From NCBI GenBank assembly GCA_905147135.1, contig LR990043.1:16803584-16867583 (forward strand): DNA of 64,000 nucleotides, read 5' to 3'. Within the stretch, counting starts at the first letter, position 1. Each line of letters opens with the position of its first letter. Positions 58,071-64,000 of this stretch are shown one piece after another. The notes beneath the pieces are model-generated. The model was not told the DNA's origin and ran no database searches. It saw only the letters and a list, made by a program, of their open reading frames with translations. The DNA is from Blastobasis lacticolella (taxonomy: Eukaryota; Arthropoda; Insecta; Lepidoptera; Blastobasidae). A program made the translations under genes and the position numbers.

Positions 58071-58076
58071 AATAAA
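58071..58076 (+). terminator. Candidate poly(A) signal for the DUF229 transcript
   Basis: AATAAA followed within about 15 bp by TTTCAGTGTTTATTG, a GT/T-rich stretch of the kind found downstream of cleavage sites. If used, the 3' UTR would be about 0.8 kb and contain both foldback elements. An earlier ATTAAA-type signal near 57578-57583 is an alternative. Confidence 0.35.
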
Positions 58077-58880
58077 TATTTCAGTGTTTATTGCTAAATT
58101 ATTAACCGGCCTTGATTAGTTAGTATGTTCAATCAAATTCAATGCAATCCATCTGCTTGTTTTTGATTTGGCTGTCTTACGAGTATGCGCACGATGTGAC
58201 TGCACCGGCGGCATAATGCCTTTGATTTTGTTTTCACGGAACTGATATAATTATACCTACATAAAAATACATAACAAATGAGTATTATACAAATTAATCA
58301 ATAACAATAATATTGTTATGTAATGTAGCTTAAAGCAGTCAACATATCAATAAAAACTTGTTGTAAGTGTGTTTTATCGTTAAAGAATTCTACAACAACA
58401 GAAGTGGCATAAAGGAGGCAAAATGATAAAGATTAAAGGTTGGAATTGAAGGTTGGATTCGTAATTGACGAATTCCAATTATTACTGTTTAGAAATTTAT
58501 ATTTTAGGTATTACGTTACAACAATTTTGTACGCTTTTACAAATTTATATCTGGCGCCTTGGCGAGATTGATGACTGACGTCTATTTCAGTGCCACAATA
58601 ACCGTACTAAGTGAAAGGAACTAAGTGTTGCCATATTAAAATGTTATGTCATTGCCAACAACAGCTACGCTGTCGCCGGGTCAAATAAGTTTGTGGCACA
58701 AGAGACTGCGCAATTTTATATAATATGGTAACGAACGGTGAGCGTTATTTGTTCGGTCGAGCATATCTTTATACTTATATATCAATGGCCGTAAGAGTCA
58801 TTAAACTAACGTGCGCCAATTTTTAAAATGCTACTCCGAATATCTAATTTTATTTGGCACTCGCCAATAGTATAAGATAG

Positions 58881-59481
58881 AATTAAAGATCAAAAATGTA
58901 AACAAATGGGTTGCTACTATAAAAAAAATAACCCAAATGGTGGATTATTTAAAATCATTGAAATATTCATTAAAATGAAACAAAGTCATATGAATATTTT
59001 AAAACATATTACTGAATTAAATTCTTTTTGTTACATATTTGTGCAGTTTAAATAAAATATGGGTAGTTTTCATTTATGCCACTAGATAAGAAATTCTAAA
59101 CCTTTGGTTCGTTGTTACAGTACATTATTGCAAAGACTTGGAAAGTAAGGGATTGATCGACGCCGAGACATATTTAATTAATTTCCCAAATTATAATACA
59201 TAACATGAAATTCAAAATGGCTGCCACTTCTTTCTAATATTGTACTTTTCTAACTACTGTTCTTGGACTAATAGTTTCCGAGTTACTTATTACATTTTTA
59301 ATCAATTAGTGGGGGTAAATCGATTTGTTTCGTTTTCGAAAGTTTACCAGCAGCCATTGTAAAGCACACTAAAAAGTGTGCATGATGCATAACCATTTGG
59401 TTATGCAAACCAAAGGTTTTATACCCCTGGATAGTCTCTTTGACATTGACAGTTGTGTGTTTACATTTTTGATCTTTAATT
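58881..59481 (+). mobile_element. 601-bp non-autonomous transposon with 23-bp perfect terminal inverted repeats
   Basis: AATTAAAGATCAAAAATGTA plus three further bases at 58881-58903 is exactly complementary to 59459-59481. The interior has no transposase. It includes a small palindrome GCATAACCATTTGGTTATGC (59388-59407). The half 59091-59470 is repeated in inverted orientation at 53803-54145, so two related copies flank the DUF229 gene. Confidence 0.87.
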
Positions 59482-59484
59482 TCA

Positions 59485-60655
59485 TCTCCAACTATAGTCG
59501 CCGGCCGCTGCCTCTGGCACGCTCGCTTCGCTCGCTCGGCTCGTGCGCGGTGGTTCATTCATAATAACTAAAGCAATGCGCACGGGCGCATCAGCCACTC
59601 GCTTCTCATTGTCTCATAAAAGCATGGCAAAATTTCATACGTAGCTATGACTCTCTTAAACTTTCAGGACTAAAGCCCAGCACTGAGTGCGATGCACTAA
59701 AAGACCACCCGTTAAGATGACGATTACTGAAACCGTATTGACTGTAATTCTAGAGATCGTGTTCTTCTAGGTGACGATTAACCTAGCTAAATACGATACC
59801 GATACCAGAGCAAATTCGTCAAATTCGTGAGTAACCACGCCCTAATCAGTGGATTGAATACCGACCACATGGTGAGCATTAAAATCTTCTAATACTACTA
59901 ACCCAGCGGAATGATACTGATCAAAAACCTGAAAGAACCTAAAGTCACAATTTTCAGGTGCTCAAAAAGTCTAGTTGTGTCCATGTGAAGCGTAAATACG
60001 CGTGAAGCCACTGCAACCCACATCAACTCAGAAAATTTACTTGGGGGATTTCAGTATTTCGGTTACCTACTGTCTACTAAAGTGCTAACAGGTATTAAAT
60101 GAAAATATAAGAAAAACTCACAGCTAACAATGTTATTTACGCAGTCACTTCCACGGCACAGCGCTAACCTTTAACTAATCTTCACGCTGCTAGTTACTGT
60201 TACACAACAAATCATTTGAGTTATTCTGAAACCAAGATAAGCAGTCGAGTTTCTGACTGTAGACCATAAAACAAAAGAGGCGAGTAGAAATGTGCTTTAA
60301 AAATTAAGCCCGCGCAACATTATCTTGGTAAAGAGCGCACTCATAACATCCGTTTCCTGCTCTTAGCATGTCCTAGTTTTTGTTAGAGCCGGCGAGGGGT
60401 GGGGAAAGCGGGGAGAGGGACCGGGCGCAATTACAAAAATTTTGAATGGAAGCCGGAGAGGCTGTCGTTCAAACAACTTGTTAGCCCACCAGCTAACTAG
60501 CACCCCTAGTATCAACTTCATTTTGCTTGAATATTTTTTTGTAAAACGTATTACAATGGAGTAAGACAAATCTAAGGTGAATAAAAAAGTTTAATCATTA
60601 ATGTTTGCTTATTAGTATTACATTCATTATATCTGTTTACGTTATAATAAAAATA
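59485..60655. other. Unassigned sequence
   Basis: A GC-rich stretch lies at 59500-59560 (GCTCGCTTCGCTCGCTCGGC), and a purine-rich block at about 60390-60425. No coding or RNA feature recognised. Confidence 0.4.
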
Positions 60656-60659
60656 ATCA

Positions 60660-61008
60660 TATTGGTGTAAATTTCCCGGTTGTGGTCTTGCGCACGAGGG
60701 CTCGGGGTCCGCCTTGACCATGATCCAGGATTTGGCAGATCAGGTAATAGCAGTGGAGCGACTGTCATCTGACCTCAGTGACCCTGCTACCAGGGGAACC
60801 TGATCAGATTGGATCATGGTTACACATTCCGTCGCCTGAATATGCAGGTTTCATCACGATGTTTTCTCTCGCCGTAAGAGCATCGGTTAACATTCAAATA
60901 ATGTATATAACTCAGAAAGGAGTCATTGGTACATGGCCGCAGTGGGATTCGAAGCTGGTACCTCTCGCTTACGAGTCGGATACCATAACCACTCGGCCAC
61001 CGACGCCC
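60660..61008 (-). mobile_element. tRNA-derived SINE, near full-length
   Basis: Reverse orientation: AATTTCCCGGTTGTGG tail, CCTTGACCATGATCCAGGAT, CTGCTACCAGGGGAACCTGA, GTACATGGCCGCAGTGGG, and the head whose complement appears as ATAACCACTCGGCCACCGAC. The reading frame across it is incidental. Confidence 0.9.
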
Positions 61009-61009
61009 T

Positions 61010-61585
61010 GCAATATAAACCCTGTTCATTTACATATTCATGGAGCTCCTTGCCCTGTGTCGGCTGAATTTATAAGCGAATTATGGAGCATAACAGTCCA
61101 AATACAAATCGACCTTAAGTCCTATACAATATATCTCATTCAAGACAATAGCCATTAATTAATAAGGCCATCACAGATAACTGGGAGGGTTAACAAAGAG
61201 CTATGGTATCTTGGATCGTTTGCCTTCATATTTTATGAAATCGGCAGGTATTTGGATTATCTACGAAATTCAACTTTATATTTGTATTGAACTATTCATC
61301 TAATGTAGAATTTTTATCTTTGTTTGATGCTTCATGCACAACTTAATGCAGCAAAGGACAAAATCCAAAAAATATATCTAATGCAATAGTCAAGAAATCC
61401 CTTGTCGTGATACAGTGTTATATAAGTTGTCGATTATGTTACAATTAAATTTGTTAGATAACAACGCTTTTTTTTATTGTCTTATTAAAGAAAAAAAAGG
61501 TATTAATCTTAAACAGGGTTTCATTATTTTTGCATTTGTACATCATTTGTTCTAAAAAAATGTTTCCGTGTTTTTGGGATAATAT
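61010..61585. other. Unassigned AT-rich sequence
   Basis: No gene or repeat recognised between the SINE and the 89-bp tandem array. Confidence 0.45.
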
Positions 61586-61589
61586 TAAA

Positions 61590-61856
61590 CAAATAACAAG
61601 TATTCACCGGAAACACTAGAATGACTGGAAAGAAGAGAAATCTAGATTAAAACTAAATAGCAAACATATATCTTTAAACAAATAACAAGTATTCACCGGA
61701 AACACTAGATATACTGGAAAGAAGAGAAATCTAGATTAAAACCAAATAGCAAACAGATATCTTTAAACCAATAACAAGTATTCACCGGAAACACTAGAAT
61801 TACTGGAAAGAAGAGAAATCTAGATTAAAACCAAATAGCAAACAGATATCTTTAAA
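61590..61856. repeat. 89-bp tandem repeat, three units
   Basis: AATAACAAGTATTCACCGGA starts at 61592, 61681 and 61770, an exact 89-bp period. Units 2 and 3 differ at only a few bases and unit 1 at slightly more. The array lies directly upstream of the decayed RTE-type element and may be part of it. Confidence 0.95.
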
Positions 61857-61929
61857 ATTAGTACCTAAATATATTAGAACTGAAATATATTATAGAGTAC
61901 AGATTAAAACTATTCTAGTCACAACACAA

Positions 61930-63360
61930 ATAATAAATACAGGGGGCGTCAAGAGGCTATGAAAATACTGACTGATAAAACAAGAAACACTTGATTGTAA
62001 AACTGTAAAATAAAAAGGGGACAAGAAAAGCAAAAAGACCAGGTATTCTTAATGCAGCAACGGAATTTTACGAGAACTTATTATCAAAAACAACTACTCC
62101 GAACATCGACATCGATGAAGACATTCCGGACTAGACACCAATAGCACCCATACTGGAAAGAGAAGTTCAGTGGCCAAAAGAGACGCAGAGGCTCCAGGAA
62201 GAGACACCATTAGGAATGACATCATAAAGAGATCAAAGGCGGTATCTACCTGACTCGACTGTTTAATTAAATAATCGAGACAAATCAATTCCTTCAGAAT
62301 GGATCAAAAGCGACAAAAGCGACGTAAGCAAACAGACATGTAAGTCTCATGTCAAATCTATATTAAATATTTGCAAAAGTAATATTACAAATAATAACTA
62401 AAATATTAGACGAGAACCAACCAAGAAAACATTCAGAGGGTATTCAGTGCTATATTTTCAGCATGATTAATAATTGAGACAAAAATTCAAGCTAATCGTG
62501 ACCAAATAACTGAATGTTTACAAGAAGAACTGACGAGGACTGGCAAGGACAGATTCTCTTTTTACTACTGTCAGTCAATACGGACTTTTCGTGGTCCTAT
62601 TATAGACCATATCCATACCATCAGACAAACACCAGAAAAGTCCAAAGAGTACAACTTACCTTTCTATTGCTGATTTGTAGACTATAGAAAAGCGTTCGAC
62701 TCTCTGGATCACAATGCATTATGAAAGGCTCTCAAAAACCAAGAAGTAGAAGGAAAATACATCAATACAACTAGAGAAAGAATGCGACACTATCAAAGTG
62801 GAAGAGTACGCCAAGTAGGTCCTCTTTTGCCTAAGCTCTTGGATAAGATTCAATGGGACAAGTATGGTATGAATGTAAATGGTGGAAAACTTACAAATTT
62901 AAGATTCGCGTATGATATCGGTTTTTTGCTAAAAACTCAAAACAACTAGAAATGCTAAAAGATTGAGGAACACAAAGAAAAATCGATCGAAATAAACATG
63001 ATAAAAATGAAAGCGATGTATGTTAATATGTAAAAGAGTACACTTATTTAGACCAAATAATATCCACCAAACCATCACAAATAAAGAAATAGAAACAAGA
63101 ATCAAGAAAGCTTGGAAGCAATAAAGCACGAAAAGACATTATGAAAGACGAAGTGATGTTCTCAAACGTGAAAAGCAAACTGGTCAATATACGTGTATAC
63201 TACCAATTCTGACCTGGGCTGTCTGATATGGGAACCCACGACATTCAACATAAATAAACTAAAAACATAACAGATGAGCATGGAACGTAGTATGACAAGA
63301 GAAAAATAGATAAAATCAATCACAACACCATTAGGAACGAAACAAACACACAAAATACAA
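61930..63360 (+). pseudogene. RTE-type (BovB-like) LINE reverse transcriptase, heavily degraded
   Basis: Across three frames with many stops, conserved pieces appear in order. They are ILNAATEFYENLLS (about 62050), DENQPRK (62410), a DHIHTI-like segment (62600), FVDYRKAFDSLDHNAL (62675-62720; the catalytic DYRKAFDS box) and KALKNQEVEGKYI (62730). After these come YGMNVNGGKLTNLRFAYDIG (62860-62920; the LRFADD active-site box with the second Asp region altered to YD), EYTYLDQIIS (63035) and KDIMKDEVM (63130). The end has a THDIQHK/MERSM-like tail (63240-63330). This order matches RTE-type elements. It is too degraded to be active. Confidence 0.8.
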
Positions 63361-63364
63361 TAGT

Positions 63365-64000
63365 AAAAATTAAAACCCTATTATATGTGTGATGAAACTA
63401 GAAATACAAATTGTATCCAATATAATATACTCCTAGGGATTGTAGCGGATCTCCTAACGCAGACTCTCTCAGTCAGTGCTCGGGATATGCATGGTTCTGT
63501 AAATATTGTAAGTCAGTTTCCTGTCCGGCACATCCTCAGGGGTCCGTCCCGGTAAATCCAGGTTCGGATGTTTGTTTATGTCCACAGTGGGCCTGAGGGA
63601 GCCTGGTGCGCGGAAAGTTACTTTGCTAAACGGAAAATGATGCGTCGAACATTCATTTTCGTTTGATCTATGTCCTTTACTACGAGCCTCGTGGGAATAC
63701 ACCGCAATTAAATTTCTGCTGTAACAAGCTTTGGTATGGCTGCACACTGATCTCGTTTAAAAACACGGCTTTGAAAACTGTTGCCTCCAGAGTTATACTG
63801 AAATATACCTACCTACGACTGTATTTCTACTTATACAAAAATATTACTTCATTCTAATGAAATATAAAGAAACAATTCGAAAATATACCGTAATTAGCAA
63901 GTCAGGTTAAGTAGGTACAGCCGCCAAGGCTTCTCTCTCTTCTGCAAAAGCAATTAAATTTATTGGTGTCGCATTATTGACCGAACATGTGATTGATTGA
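63365..64000. other. Unassigned sequence at the window end
   Basis: A moderately GC-rich stretch at 63430-63640 has no recognisable protein motif on either strand. Any feature crossing the window edge would be cut. Confidence 0.4.

Overview
This window looks like one TE-dense stretch of an insect nuclear genome, most likely a moth or butterfly (Lepidoptera). The reasons are an AT-rich background, no compact gene organisation, eukaryotic tRNA-Pro genes with T-run terminators, many tRNA-headed SINE copies, decayed non-LTR retrotransposons and many short foldback (MITE-like) elements. The species assignment is an inference from repeat style, not from a search.

Only one well-supported protein-coding gene is visible, at about 54.4-57.3 kb on the + strand. 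It is a DUF229 / alkaline-phosphatase-superfamily (sulfatase-like) type II membrane protein. Nearly all of it lies in one large terminal coding exon (55306-57259). That exon has a clear splice acceptor and no in-frame ATG near its 5' end, so translation must begin in an upstream exon. An 8-nt coding first exon at 54431-54438 fits the phase exactly. The 3' flank carries two foldback elements (57288-57448 and 57690-57815). Related copies of one terminal-inverted-repeat transposon lie on both sides of the gene in opposite orientation (53803-54145 and 58881-59481).

RNA genes: two minus-strand tRNA-Pro genes, AGG anticodon at 7231-7302 and TGG anticodon at 8777-8848.

Region by region: 0-9 kb holds a LINE 3' fragment, a nested pile (old repeat, then a ~1 kb foldback element, then a SINE with a 15-bp target duplication) and the tRNA pair. 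9-34 kb is mostly unassigned sequence with SINEs, two copies of a 125-bp MITE and several middle-repetitive families. 34-46 kb carries a cluster of foldback MITEs, further retroelement tails and an RTE-type C-terminal fragment. 46-54 kb has a long decayed Jockey/CR1-like LINE (+) and an R2/RLE-like reverse transcriptase remnant (-). 54-60 kb is the gene. 60-64 kb ends with a SINE, an 89-bp x 3 tandem array and a stop-riddled RTE-type reverse transcriptase.

All retroelement proteins here are broken by stops or frameshifts, so they are annotated as pseudogenes. I saw no CRISPR array, operon or bacterial-type system, and no strong candidate for an entirely new system. The most interesting items are the structure and foldback-rich surroundings of the DUF229 gene, the nested insertions at 4.9-6.1 kb, and a LINE reading frame expanded by an in-frame TA microsatellite.
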